Source: G963665925 sp963665925 | Lineage (GTDB): Bacteria > Bacillota > Clostridia > Peptostreptococcales > Acidaminobacteraceae | Length of the DNA stretch: 64,000 nt | Direction of reading: 5' to 3' | Assembly: GCA_963665925.1 (NCBI GenBank) | Contig: OY762511.1 | Coordinates: 3,720,001 to 3,784,000, forward strand | Shown: positions 1 to 10,400 of the stretch, in pieces | How positions within the stretch are numbered: the first letter of the stretch is position 1 | Layout: each line of letters opens with the position of its first letter | Made by a program: the position numbers and the translations under genes | The notes under the pieces: model-generated | What the model saw: the letters and a program-made list of their open reading frames with translations, nothing else | What the model was told of the DNA's origin: nothing | Databases searched by the model: none

Positions 1-538
1 TTGTCCGTTTACTCCATTCATATTCTCTTACAATTTCATTCCATGATTCATAATATACCTTTCGAACATTGCCTTCATAACCCATGATTTCTTCGGCTGT
101 TATTGCTGTATTAACTTTCGGATAAACAGCATTCACATAGTCTATGGTCTTTGAAACATCTGCACCACGCTCATTATAATATACAAGATTACGTCTAATA
201 TTTCGAAGTGCTGATTGAATGAATTCTTGCGCAATTTTCAAACCTTTTTCATTGTCAAGTGCTTTAACTTGCTCAATAATAACATATCCTGATACATTAT
301 GCTCTTTGGGATAGAAACTGCCAAAGTAAAATCCATAATAATTGAATAAATGTACTACTATTTCATATTTTGATAGAAGTTCCATAACCTTAGTACTAAT
401 TGTCATATCATTGAAAATGTATAGTGCTTCTACCTGTTCAACCGGTAAGCTTCGTTTTGTATTATCTAAAAGTTGTACTTCAATTGTATTATCCTTCCTA
501 TGAAGCTTTTCCGCATTGAATAAATAATAGTTTTTCAT
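1..538 (-). CDS. cas1: CRISPR-associated endonuclease Cas1, 3' end cut by window edge
   Basis: Cas1 is the metal-dependent integrase that, with Cas2, inserts new spacers into the CRISPR array. The visible 179 residues begin MKNYYLFNAEKL and carry typical Cas1 N-terminal features: a beta-rich region with LPVEQVEALYIF, then LFNYYGFYFGSFYPKE, then the start of the helical domain with the ALRNIRRNLVYY stretch. The ATG at 538-536 is preceded by a GGGAG ribosome site. The gene follows cas4 by 32 bases on the same strand and is the last cas gene in the window. The catalytic Glu/His/Asp residues lie in the missing C-terminal half, so activity cannot be judged. cas2 and the array would be expected just beyond the left edge. 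Confidence 0.93.
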   Translation of the reverse strand, partial: MKNYYLFNAEKLHRKDNTIEVQLLDNTKRSLPVEQVEALYIFNDMTISTKVMELLSKYEIVVHLFNYYGFYFGSFYPKEHNVSGYVIIEQVKALDNEKGLKIAQEFIQSALRNIRRNLVYYNERGADVSKTIDYVNAVYPKVNTAITAEEIMGYEGNVRKVYYESWNEIVREYEWSKRT

Positions 539-570
539 AATTAAGCTCCCTTATACCGTTGCATTCAACT

Positions 571-1059
571 TTATATATAGCAGAACTCATAATAAGCACA
601 CGCTTTGCATATTCTCATTTGTCTTTCAGGTTTTGACGGAATTAAACCGGATTTTAATAGTGTTTCTATTTGCAGTATTGTGTCCTCAACTTCTTTATAA
701 TCATCTTCTGTCAATACATATTCATATTTCTGATTCAGTTCAGGATAGTTTATAACTATTTTTTCAACGATGCCACCTGATTTCCTAAGCATGTATGCAT
801 AGTACTTTGCCTGCGCAACGTGCGCATTGTCAATACTTTTTGACTTTTTCACTTCGTGTAAAACATGTTGACCATCAATAAAATCAATTTTATTGTTTCC
901 GTCAATCATCAATCCTCTATGTTCACCACAATAGGTCTGTTCATCAATCTGTTTACCTATGCGCACATCTTCATTATAATTTTCAAACTTAATATGATTT
1001 GCAAAAAACCAGAGTTTACGTTTGCATATGAAAAAATAAGAATATAAGGTTCCATTCAT
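571..1059 (-). CDS. cas4: CRISPR-associated exonuclease Cas4
   Basis: A 162-residue RecB-family nuclease that trims and orients prespacers for Cas1-Cas2. Four cysteines that would hold an iron-sulfur cluster are visible: Cys12 in FICKRKLW and Cys151, Cys154 and Cys160 in the C-terminal CKACAYYEFC. The nuclease core shows IDFIDG (Asp59/Asp62), HEVKKSKS (Glu69, Lys71) and the QAKYYAY helix (Gln83). The length is normal for the short CRISPR Cas4. It lies 4 bases after cas3 and just before cas1, the usual type I-B position of an adaptation gene. No missing residues were noticed. Confidence 0.94.
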   Translation of the reverse strand: MNGTLYSYFFICKRKLWFFANHIKFENYNEDVRIGKQIDEQTYCGEHRGLMIDGNNKIDFIDGQHVLHEVKKSKSIDNAHVAQAKYYAYMLRKSGGIVEKIVINYPELNQKYEYVLTEDDYKEVEDTILQIETLLKSGLIPSKPERQMRICKACAYYEFCYI

Positions 1060-1063
1060 TTAA

Positions 1064-3256
1064 TCACCAAAAACTTCCTACTGATTTATCAGCTATAAAG
1101 CTTACGCCCTTTTCAAAATCATATTCACAGTTAATAACAGGAATAATTTTGTCATATGAACCCTTAAATATTAAATCGAACTCTTTTCTTTGGTCAATCT
1201 CATACGGTCTCAATGACACCTGATACGCTCTCATTTTCATCATAATTTCAAGGCGTTTCCTTCTCGTTGCTTCTCCATTGATGCCTTTTAGATGATATGC
1301 TTCAACAAAGGATTCTATTTCTTCTTTGTACTTCATATATACAGGTAGTGGAATCACAGAAACCGAATCAATATTTCTAAAAATCTTGTCTACTTCTCTT
1401 TTGGTTTTCGTGTTCGAGAGCAAGTTTTCAAGACGCTGATAATTATCATAAAACGTTTGATAATACCCGCTTTTTCGTATGCTTTCATAACTATATGCGG
1501 TCTCAATCATATCCATTTTATTTTTCTCGCTCATTATTCCTTCAAATCCAATTAAAGTACTTTTTGAAACCTCAAATATCGTTTCATCAATAACTGTTCC
1601 TACACCTGATGTTTTTCCTTGACCTCCCAAATATACATAGCAATTTGTATCAGAAATATCCTTTTTGCCTTTACGATTGCATCTTCCAAAGCGTTGAAAT
1701 AGTCCTGACAATTCCGAAAGCTCTGTATGAAGTACATCAAAATCAATATCTAGCGATGCCTCTACAATCTGGGTTGTAACCCATATAACAGGTTGGGATG
1801 ACTCTGAATCTTTTTCAATTTCTAATTCTTTGGTGCGGCGATCCATCGCAATATATTTACTATGTAACATTTTAATTTCTATATCTGTATTTAGGGCGAC
1901 TAAACTGTCATATACCTGACGCGCTTTTTTCACGGTATTACAAATAACAAGTGTCTTCTTACCAGCAGAATTATCTAAAATACATTTTGTATCTACATCC
2001 GCCTCAATTACTTTTATGTTGTGTCGGTTAGTTGATTTTATGAAAGGCTGAGATGGCTTTTGAAATGGGATTTTCTCACTGCTCATGAAATCATATAAAA
2101 AGCTTGGAAATGTCGCCGTCAAAATTGCAAATTTTCCACCAAGTTTTGTTATAAGTTTTAAGCCATATATCAAATACGCTAACAATGATGCTTCATACAT
2201 TTGAATTTCATCAATGACAATTTTTGAATAGCTTAATGTCGCTAATTGTGCTTCAAAATTTAAATGCCTAAACACAAACTTAAACAACTGGTCTACAGTC
2301 GAAACGGTCAGCGGGAGCGCCAATTGCTTCGTTAAATTGTATTGGGCTTCCACTGTATCAAGTGTATGATCCTCAAGCATTACGGCCTTGGCCCCACTGT
2401 GAAGTATACCAAGCACATTCTGTCTGTTTTCTGGTACAATATCTTTCTTTATTCTTTTATAAATAGCATTTATAGCAGTACGTATTGGCAATGTAAAAAA
2501 TCCCTTTTGATTACCAATCCAAAGAAGCGCACCTTCAGTCTTACCCATCCCTGTTTCTGCAACTACAACGACATTATCTTTCTGATGTTCATATAAGTAC
2601 CTCTGTAGCGCATTCCATTCATAACCTTCATTGAGAAAAAAACTGTGAAGTCCACTTTCTAAAAAATCATTCTTAATTTCAACTGGTGTATGTGCACTTG
2701 CTGCATAATCAAGTCGGTTAAGTAAACCCTTAATTAAAATATAGTCCCAAAAACATGAATCTGTTTCGCAAAGTCTGTCAGAGTTTAAATACCGAATACT
2801 CACTGCTTTAAATGGTCTAAACATCGCATTATGAAACATATAACCTTCAGACGCTTTTCTCAGTGCTTCAATGGAATTTTTAACGGTTTCTTGATTGTAA
2901 TCAGCCCTATTATGATGATAAGCGACCGCATTAACAAGTATTTTCAACCTGTCTTTGTTATAAGTTTCTTTAAGTGATTTTGTATCAATAAATGCTGTGC
3001 TTAGATAACTATGGGGAACTTCAACATTTTTCTTTCTGCCTGTTGTAATTTTTTCTTGAAAATACGGATGTATTTTTCCCAAGTCATGATATATACAGGC
3101 TTGTTCGAGAAGCTCCCAGTCTACGGCTTCCGCTGCAGGGTGCATCTCTTTCAAAATATCAAGATTCTCAAGTAACCCATTTGTGTGATCTTGTAAAGAC
3201 TCCGGTGGGTCTGACTTTGCCCAGATGATGTTCTCCTGCTTATCTAAGCTAACCAT
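1064..3256 (-). CDS. cas3: CRISPR-associated helicase-nuclease Cas3 (HD plus DExx helicase)
   Basis: Cas3 unwinds and degrades target DNA recruited by Cascade. The N-terminal HD nuclease domain shows His24, the His57-Asp58 pair in CIYHDLGK, His82 and the YHHN stretch at 113-116. The superfamily 2 helicase follows, with Walker A AETGMGKT at 233-240, DEIQ at 349-352 in place of DEAH, LTATFP near 379-384, the VEASLDIDFD region, and the QRFGRCNRKG motif VI. At 730 residues it is a single-chain Cas3 with both activities. Its start overlaps the end of cas5 by 13 bases, so the two are probably translationally coupled. DEIQ is the only motif that departs from the textbook form. Confidence 0.95.
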   Translation of the reverse strand: MVSLDKQENIIWAKSDPPESLQDHTNGLLENLDILKEMHPAAEAVDWELLEQACIYHDLGKIHPYFQEKITTGRKKNVEVPHSYLSTAFIDTKSLKETYNKDRLKILVNAVAYHHNRADYNQETVKNSIEALRKASEGYMFHNAMFRPFKAVSIRYLNSDRLCETDSCFWDYILIKGLLNRLDYAASAHTPVEIKNDFLESGLHSFFLNEGYEWNALQRYLYEHQKDNVVVVAETGMGKTEGALLWIGNQKGFFTLPIRTAINAIYKRIKKDIVPENRQNVLGILHSGAKAVMLEDHTLDTVEAQYNLTKQLALPLTVSTVDQLFKFVFRHLNFEAQLATLSYSKIVIDEIQMYEASLLAYLIYGLKLITKLGGKFAILTATFPSFLYDFMSSEKIPFQKPSQPFIKSTNRHNIKVIEADVDTKCILDNSAGKKTLVICNTVKKARQVYDSLVALNTDIEIKMLHSKYIAMDRRTKELEIEKDSESSQPVIWVTTQIVEASLDIDFDVLHTELSELSGLFQRFGRCNRKGKKDISDTNCYVYLGGQGKTSGVGTVIDETIFEVSKSTLIGFEGIMSEKNKMDMIETAYSYESIRKSGYYQTFYDNYQRLENLLSNTKTKREVDKIFRNIDSVSVIPLPVYMKYKEEIESFVEAYHLKGINGEATRRKRLEIMMKMRAYQVSLRPYEIDQRKEFDLIFKGSYDKIIPVINCEYDFEKGVSFIADKSVGSFW

Positions 3257-3996
3257 AGGACATCATCTTCCTCATCAATTTTTATAACAGCATCTTCAAC
3301 CGCTTTCACACGACTTGCATATAAAACTTGTACTTTCTGCCATGACCGAATATAGTGTGGCTTTTTCGCGGTTCCTTTGTTCACACGCTCATATGCCTTA
3401 TTCAGCTTATAATACGTTCCACGCGCACGATTCGAAAGCTTCGCTTCAACTTTTACATCTTCTCTTAAAAAATGTACGGGGATATAGGCACAATAACCTA
3501 AATTTCCAGGTGCATAGTCATCTTCCATTTGAACATGATTAAATTCAACAATCTTAACATATTCAAATACGGCTAAGTCTTCCCTTCGCCCCAATGATGG
3601 ATACTCATGCGGTGTTTCAAGCGCCTCATATATCTCGTTCACTTTTTCTTGGTTCTCAGGCACTATATGAACTATCATTTCCAGTCCAACTAGAAGTTCT
3701 GCTGTTGCAGCACCTCTAGTAATTCCCGCGCCCTCAACATTCAGTTGATGGCGCACTGCATCAAATTTCATTCCTGGTTTAAATTCATACCTAGTATATA
3801 AATCATTGACCTTTGAAATGTGACGACCTTGAATGCTGATTTTCATAGGTTCATATGCCACATACCCACATAGATTATGAACCATGCCAATTACAGTTGA
3901 GTAAGGTGGTAGTGGATATGTTTCCTTCAGCTGAAAACTCGTTGGCATTTTATAGTTTACAAAATCTTGGGTGATTTTAAGCTTAACAGCTTGCAT
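3244..3996 (-). CDS. cas5: Cascade subunit Cas5 (type I-B)
   Basis: A RAMP-fold protein that caps the 5' handle of the crRNA in the type I-B Cascade. The N-terminus MQAVKLKITQDFVNYKMPTS followed by YPLPPYSTVIGMVHNLCGY is typical of the Cas5 family. The frame is open upstream to a GTG at 4014, but the ATG at 3996 gives the usual Cas5 N-terminus and has a GAGG site upstream, so it is preferred. It then overlaps the cas7 end by 14 bases. The product is 250 residues, normal for the family. Between cas7 and cas3, the order matches the Tneap-type I-B system. Confidence 0.9.
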   Translation of the reverse strand: MQAVKLKITQDFVNYKMPTSFQLKETYPLPPYSTVIGMVHNLCGYVAYEPMKISIQGRHISKVNDLYTRYEFKPGMKFDAVRHQLNVEGAGITRGAATAELLVGLEMIVHIVPENQEKVNEIYEALETPHEYPSLGRREDLAVFEYVKIVEFNHVQMEDDYAPGNLGYCAYIPVHFLREDVKVEAKLSNRARGTYYKLNKAYERVNKGTAKKPHYIRSWQKVQVLYASRVKAVEDAVIKIDEEDDVLWLA

Positions 3997-4855
3997 AATA
4001 CGCTTCGACCTCACTTTTTAGTTCCGTAATGAATTGTGGCATACTTAATGTTTTAAGTGAATTCTTAATCATTTCATCATTTCCAAAAATACCTTCAATC
4101 AGGCCGACTGCAGTATTTTCCTTAAAGGTATCATACATTACACTTTCTATTGCCCTTAAATCAATACAGCCATTTTTGACGTTTACTATATTCTGAAATA
4201 GTGGGTTTTTAGTATCGTATACACCACCAATTGCAAATAGGGGTTTCAAGTCTTCTCTTCTACCTTTTATATCTCTGTATAATAAAGCCACAGTCTCAAG
4301 TAACTTGTTTACTCTTCGTGCCTTCTCATCATTATCAAGATTTATGCTATCGTTTTCATCTATCCCAATTTGATCAAGATCAACAGCCAAGGTATAACGA
4401 AAATAAGATCTATGTATTTCAGACTGAGCTAAATTCATATTCTCACCAAGCCTATCAGCAAGTCCTTTGTTTGTTAAAAAATCCGTTTCTCCAGTAAATG
4501 GTTCTAGTGCAACGCCATGCGAAAGTCTAACTTTTGCGCTTCGCTTCTTTCCATCTGTGCCTTTCTCAGTTTTCAGATATCCGAAAAAATCTAATTCTGG
4601 ATAATCTGCTATTGTTGCACTTGGTGCAAATTGAATCACTTTTTTATCACCTTTTCCCGAAGCTTCCACCGGTGATAAGGTTTCTCCCAACTGCTCAATA
4701 ATGTTGTAGCGAATAGCTTGCCTTGATATGTATGAATACTGATTTCCATCAGCTCGAGTATGTTTCTTAAGCGCCGCGGCATTACCAATACTTTCACCAT
4801 AGTTGGCACTTTCAGCTTCAAAAATACACGTTATTGTCAAACCTTTTCTTTTCAT
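3983..4855 (-). CDS. cas7: Cascade backbone subunit Cas7 (Cst2/DevR type)
   Basis: Cas7 forms the helical backbone that coats the crRNA spacer. The N-terminus reads MKRKGLTITCIFEAESANYG with an IGNAAALKKHTRADG segment, matching the Cst2/DevR branch of Cas7 in type I-B systems. The frame extends upstream to 4876, but the ATG at 4855 lies immediately behind a strong GGAGGG ribosome site and is taken as the start, giving 290 residues. It follows cas8 by 50 bases and overlaps cas5, so it belongs to the same message. Confidence 0.91.
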   Translation of the reverse strand: MKRKGLTITCIFEAESANYGESIGNAAALKKHTRADGNQYSYISRQAIRYNIIEQLGETLSPVEASGKGDKKVIQFAPSATIADYPELDFFGYLKTEKGTDGKKRSAKVRLSHGVALEPFTGETDFLTNKGLADRLGENMNLAQSEIHRSYFRYTLAVDLDQIGIDENDSINLDNDEKARRVNKLLETVALLYRDIKGRREDLKPLFAIGGVYDTKNPLFQNIVNVKNGCIDLRAIESVMYDTFKENTAVGLIEGIFGNDEMIKNSLKTLSMPQFITELKSEVEAYYASC

Positions 4856-4905
4856 GATTTTCCCTCCTGTATTCATTAAGTAAATAGTTAAATAGAAAAT
4901 AGACC

Positions 4906-6492
4906 TTACTCAGATATCGCTGACACTTCCATGGTTTTACCCCCACCAATCAGAGCCGCTGTATAAGCATACCCAAGTGTCCTAAATGAGTTTTCATCTT
5001 TAAGACAATCAATCATAACGTTTGGTACAGGTTTATTTACATAGCTATAGCAGGTCAGTACTGTATCCATAAAACGGTGGCTATTGCCCGCGCGCAGTGC
5101 TCCTTGAAGCTTATAAGCAATTGAAGTGATTTTATGTGCACTGTTTTTAGCCATATATGCTGACCTCAAATATTTTCCTTCTTGAACTGCTTTATCGATT
5201 TCTTCAAACCTCACTTTTTTCACGTTTCTACCACCTTTCGTATTTTCGATTTTAATTAGAGAAATAATATCCTCTGTAGTAAACGCATTCTTATCGTTAG
5301 CATCGCATTTCAAGTGAACCAATTTATCCACTAGTCTAAAGAGTCTACTATTATCAAAAAGGTTTTTTAAAACTTCATCATAAATACTGACATAACCATT
5401 TTGATCTGCATAAAATCGATTTCTGATTTTTGAGAATTCCTTCCTTGCGTTGTCTACTTTTTCAAAAACTTGTTTACTTACTAGAACAAAATGATACTTA
5501 TTATCTCGCATTTCAACAACTTGTACATCATTAAGCATCAATGATTTTTGCTTAACCATTTCATCAAGATATGACTTAATAATATGACTATAGGACAACC
5601 GATTTTTACTGGAAGTATCCATTTTTATATTGTAGTATATTGAATTATTGACCTTGTAAAGTTGTTCAATAGAATCATTTGCATTTACAAACAATCCCCT
5701 GCCATGAATTGTAGTAATTCCTGCAGGTATTGACATATAAACCAAGTGACATATCGGACACATTTCAACATCCGATTTGAAATCCCATACATGTGATGTT
5801 TTTCTCGCGGTGTCATAATACAAATGATTTAAATAATTCAAGCCTTTTCCAATACTTTTAATTGGATTTCCACATTGAAAGCATTGGTAGTCATTTTTGT
5901 TTTTAGCATGCGCATCATATTCTTTTGCATTTTCGAAACTATCATCTAATTTGAAAAGTTTCGTATTAATGTACTTATCAACAACCGCAAAAGGGCTTTT
6001 ACTGACTTTTACATTTTGGTCATAATAGCCAATAACCTCACTTCTAAGAATATCTGCTTCACATGCTCTAAAGCGTTTTCCTATTACTTCAATATTTTCT
6101 TTTAATTCATCAAATCCACTGTCCTTAATTTTTTTAAGACTGCTTCCCTCTGTCTTCGTAATCACATCAGCATAAGCTTTGTTTGAAAACTTCCCTTTAA
6201 TATATGTAATTCCGTTATTTATATTTTCAACGTTGGGCTCTTCCATCTCTAATTGATGCTGAATCCCATTTATTCGATCTTTAATGAGTGCCAATATCGT
6301 TAAATCCTTATACTTAGAAATCATATATTCCATAAACAAATCTTCATAACGCTCTATGTCTTCCATATTGAAGGTCATTTTTTGTCCTTCAGTATGTACA
6401 GGAATATTATGATAATCAAGCACGTTATAAACACCTGCAATTCCTGCATTATACATCCAATCCGAAAGGACAAGTGTTACTTCTCGTCCCAT
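4906..6492 (-). CDS. cas8: Cascade large subunit Cas8 (Cst1/Cas8b1-like)
   Basis: The large subunit of a type I-B Cascade, expected to recognise the PAM and recruit Cas3. The 528-residue protein has a zinc-ribbon-like insert with two CxxC pairs at Cys204/Cys207 (YQCFQCGNP) and Cys245/Cys248 (EMCPICHL), a common feature of Cst1/Cas8b-type proteins. The position between cas6 and a Cst2-type cas7 supports the assignment. Cas8 sequences diverge strongly, so the subfamily is inferred from context and the zinc ribbon more than from overall similarity. The start has a GGGGGG ribosome site and lies 4 bases after cas6. Confidence 0.87.
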   Translation of the reverse strand: MGREVTLVLSDWMYNAGIAGVYNVLDYHNIPVHTEGQKMTFNMEDIERYEDLFMEYMISKYKDLTILALIKDRINGIQHQLEMEEPNVENINNGITYIKGKFSNKAYADVITKTEGSSLKKIKDSGFDELKENIEVIGKRFRACEADILRSEVIGYYDQNVKVSKSPFAVVDKYINTKLFKLDDSFENAKEYDAHAKNKNDYQCFQCGNPIKSIGKGLNYLNHLYYDTARKTSHVWDFKSDVEMCPICHLVYMSIPAGITTIHGRGLFVNANDSIEQLYKVNNSIYYNIKMDTSSKNRLSYSHIIKSYLDEMVKQKSLMLNDVQVVEMRDNKYHFVLVSKQVFEKVDNARKEFSKIRNRFYADQNGYVSIYDEVLKNLFDNSRLFRLVDKLVHLKCDANDKNAFTTEDIISLIKIENTKGGRNVKKVRFEEIDKAVQEGKYLRSAYMAKNSAHKITSIAYKLQGALRAGNSHRFMDTVLTCYSYVNKPVPNVMIDCLKDENSFRTLGYAYTAALIGGGKTMEVSAISE

Positions 6493-6496
6493 TTTT

Positions 6497-7216
6497 TCAC
6501 CCCCCTATAATATTAAAAACTCCAAATCCCGCACTTCTGCGACTACCAATTCCTGAATCATATAAATATTTGAGAACTGATGAATTACCACGTAACTCAA
6601 AGGACCCAATTTGTCCATCCATATATTGTCCGTAGTGCTTAACAACCACCTTTTTAGGCTGAATCGGAATTATATCAATATTCAATTCTTCATTTTCAGA
6701 CCATTTTCCAAGACGCACGAGCTGCTCTTTTATATTTTGAACAAAATGTTCTTGAAAACTTCCCTGATCAAAAGCAGTATATAGCTTATGATCTATAGGA
6801 TTACGAACAAGTAGAGGGGATAATAACTTGACCTCAATTCTTTCACTTGCAATCAAAGGATCCTTTTCAATATGTATAGCTGTTGCTTTGAACGTGTTTT
6901 GGAAAATTGGATAGTCCTTATGCAATTGACTCAAAAGTGCATTGTACAATTTGATTCCTATTTCAATATCAGAAGTCGTGATAATCAACCTGACGTCATT
7001 GCTTTTTAATTGAAATACGCCTTTTTCATAACCATTTGTGTTAAATAAAAATGCTGTGGCAAATTCTTTTAGAACACCTTCGCTTTCCTTATAAAATTTT
7101 TCAAAAATACTCTTATCTGTTTCACTCAAGGCATTTTTCAAATAACTGATAAGTGCTTTTCTGTAATCCACAGACAACTGTAAAGCTGACAGCTCACCTT
7201 TAATACTCAGTCTCAT
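6497..7216 (-). CDS. cas6: CRISPR pre-crRNA endoribonuclease Cas6
   Basis: Cas6 cuts the repeat RNA to release mature crRNAs. The C-terminus ends in the glycine-rich RAMP signature GIGSRRSAGFGVFNI, diagnostic for Cas6. The N-terminal MRLSIKGELSALQLSVDYRK is also typical. The frame is open to 7234, but the ATG at 7216 sits directly behind an AGGGAGGA site and gives a 239-residue protein. It is the first gene of the cas operon; upstream is a 236-base intergenic region holding the carB terminator and presumably the cas promoter, which could not be assigned with confidence. Confidence 0.92.
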   Translation of the reverse strand: MRLSIKGELSALQLSVDYRKALISYLKNALSETDKSIFEKFYKESEGVLKEFATAFLFNTNGYEKGVFQLKSNDVRLIITTSDIEIGIKLYNALLSQLHKDYPIFQNTFKATAIHIEKDPLIASERIEVKLLSPLLVRNPIDHKLYTAFDQGSFQEHFVQNIKEQLVRLGKWSENEELNIDIIPIQPKKVVVKHYGQYMDGQIGSFELRGNSSVLKYLYDSGIGSRRSAGFGVFNIIGG

Positions 7217-7370
7217 ACGATCCTCCCTATTCATATTTTAAATAAAGACGTTATATCTTAATCTTATTTAACCATTTCTTTCTATTCATTCAATATTCTT
7301 TCTTGGCATATTCCCATATTTCGACATTACCTTCATAAAAACCTTTTACCAGAAAAAATTATCAATAATC

Positions 7371-7423
7371 AAAACAAAAAGAGCCTAACTCAGTTGACCA
7401 ACCGCAACTAAATTAGACTCTTT
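7371..7423 (-). terminator. Intrinsic terminator of carAB
   Basis: On the minus strand a long imperfect stem (arms near 7407-7423 and 7380-7396, around a short ACC-rich loop) is followed by a TTTTTG TTTT tract. It lies 30 bases after the carB stop and separates the pyrimidine operon from the cas operon. Confidence 0.8.
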
Positions 7424-7452
7424 ACACACTCTATTTAACACTATTCGTTTAC

Positions 7453-10400
7453 TTATATGTTCAGGTAATCCTTCACTGTGTGGTACGTGACTTCTTCACC
7501 GCTGTTCTTGATGCGGATTGCAGTTTTGAAGGCTTTTGCAGTTTCGATACATGTGAAAAGCGGAATTCTCTGCTCAATACACTTTCTTCTGATTCTGAAG
7601 CCCGCGCTCATTTTGTAGTTGCCGCGTGTAGGCGTATTGATCATCATGCTGATTTTGCCTTCTTTGATGTAGTTCTCAACTTCATATTGAGGCAGTGTTC
7701 TACACTCGATGCCATTCTTTTTCAGGTAGCTCGTCGTACTTACCGAGCCCAGCATTTCAAAGCCAAGGTTGACATAGCCTCTGATGACTTCAAGGCCTTC
7801 CTCGTTTCTGTCTACCTCTTTCAGCGAAGCGTAGAGGGCGCCGCCTGTTGGGATTCTGATACCTGATGCGACAAAGCCCTTGTAGATTGCCATGTCCAGA
7901 TTTCTATCCATGCCCAGCACTTCACCAGTAGACTTCATTTCTGGACCCAGGTACATGTCAACGTCTGTCAGCTTCTCACCTGAGAATACTGGAACCTTAA
8001 CCGCAAAGAGGTCTTTGTTTTCCATGAGGCCTGTTCCGTATTCGCTGTCTTTCAGCATCTTACCAAGCATTGCATTGACTGCCAGCTTAACCATTGGCAC
8101 ACCCGTCACCTTGCTCAGAATCGGCACTGTTCTTGACGCTCTCGGGTTCACCTCGATCACGTAGACGTCTTCCCCGTCAAATACATACTGGATATTGATC
8201 AGACCCACTGTCTTAAGGCCTGTTGCAATTTTCTTCGTATAGCTTACCAGCTTGTCTACCGTTTCATCACTTAGGGTCACATGCGGGTAGATACTGATAC
8301 TGTCACCTGAGTGGACACCGGTCTTCTCAACATGCTCCATGATGCCTGGAATCAGGATGTCTTCGCCGTCGCAGATGGCATCGACTTCGATTTCAGTACC
8401 TCTTACGTACTTGTCAATGAGGACAGGATGCTTAGAGGACAGGCTTACTGCTTCTGTCATGTATCTGATCAGCCCTTCATCGTCATGCACCACTTCCATG
8501 GCACGTCCACCGATGACATAACTTGGTCTAACGACTACCGGGTAGCCCAGCTTTTTAACTGTCTCAAGACCCTCTTCCACACTTGTAACCGCATTTCCAG
8601 TTGGCGATGGAATTTCAAGTGCGTTCAGGAAGTTGCCGAATTTCTCTCTGTCTTCCGCAAGGTCCATGGACTCAAAGGATGTTCCAAGGATTTTCACACC
8701 ATGCTTTGTCAGACCTTCAGCCAGGTTGACCGATGTCTGGCCGCCCAGCTGAACGACAACGCCTTCCGGCTTCTCGCTTCTGATGACATTCATGATGTTG
8801 TCGATATAAAGTGACTCAAAGTACAGCTTGTCTGCAATGTCAAAGTCCGTACTTACTGTTTCAGGGTTGTTGTTGATCATCAGCGACTGGTAGCCAGCTT
8901 CCTTGATTGCCCATACGCCGTGGACACACGAGTAGTCAAACTCGATCCCCTGACCGATTCGGATTGGACCAGAGCCCAGAACCAGGATCTTCTTCTGGTC
9001 TGAAATCACGTTCTCGTCTTCCTCTTCGTAGCAAGAGTAGTAGTATGGCGTTTCGGCGTCGAACTCGCCACTACATGTATCTACCATCTTGTAGGTCGGC
9101 TGAATGTTCTTGATGTTTCTCACACCAATGATCTCTTCCGTTGTGAGACCCGTCAGGTCACTGATTTCCTTATCTGTGAAGCCCATTGATTCTGCATCGT
9201 AGAGCAGGTCGCTGCCGAAGTCTTCGTCTCTAAGTCTTACTTCCATGGCGATGATTCTTCTCAGGCCATTGAGGAACCAGTAATCAACCTTCGTTATTTC
9301 GTGCAGCTTTTCATTTGAAACGCCTCTTCTAATGGCTTCTGAAAGTGCGAATACACGCTCGTCGTCACACTTGCCGATTTTCTCAAGCAGCTCTTCATCG
9401 CTCATGTCCATGATGGAGAACATTCTTAGGCCTGTGAACTTACCTTCCAGAGATGTAAGGGCTTTCAGGAAGGCACTTTCGAATGAGCGGCCAATGGCCA
9501 TAACCTCACCAGTCGCCTTCATTTGTGTACCCAGTGTTCTCATGGCATTGCCGAACTTGTCAAATGGCCATTTCGGGAACTTTACGACAATGTAGTCAAG
9601 CGCTGGCTCGAAGCATGCACTTGAGTTCTTTGTAACGTAGTTCTTCAGCTCGTCCAGGCTGTAGCCGATTGCGATTTTTGCGGCGATCTTTGCGATTGGG
9701 TAACCTACTGCCTTTGAAGCAAGCGCACTTGAGCGGCTCACACGTGGGTTAACTTCGATTACAATATATTTCTTGCTCTTAGGGTCAAGGCCGAACTGGA
9801 TATTACAGCCACCCTCGATTTTAAGCGCTCTGATGATTTTAAGAGATGAGTCTCTCAGCATCTGATATTCTTTGTCTGTCAGTGTCTGTGAAGGCGCTAC
9901 TACGATACTGTCGCCTGTATGCACACCAACTGGGTCCATGTTCTCCATGTTACAGATGATGATACAGTTGTCTTTCTTATCTCTGATAACCTCGTACTCG
10001 ATTTCCTTCCAGCCTGCAATACTTTGCTCCAGAAGAATCTGTCCGATCGGGCTTTTTTCAATACCAGACTTACATGTGTTTACCAGCTGTTCGTGGTTTT
10101 CTGCAATACCGCCGCCTGTACCGCCCAGGGTGTAGGCAGGTCGAATGATTACTGGGTAACCGTGCTCTTCAACGAAGGCCTCACACTCAGCCAGGTTGTT
10201 TGCAATGATACTCTCAGGAATCGGCTCGTCAATTTCCTGCATCAGGTCTTTAAAGGCTTCTCTGTCCTCTGCCTTCTTGATTGTCACGCTGTCTGTACCC
10301 AGAAGCTTTACATCATACTTTGAAAGAATGCCCGCTTCTTCAAGGTTCATAGCCAGGTTAAGGGCTGTCTGTCCACCAAATCCCGCAAGGATGCCGTCTG

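Noticed and set aside
1..570. Possible CRISPR repeats near the cas genes
   Set aside because: No repeated 25-37-base units with regular spacing are present in or beside the cas operon within the window.
8311..8814. Several plus-strand open frames of 60-170 codons inside carB and carA
   Set aside because: All lie antisense to highly conserved car genes and show no coding character.
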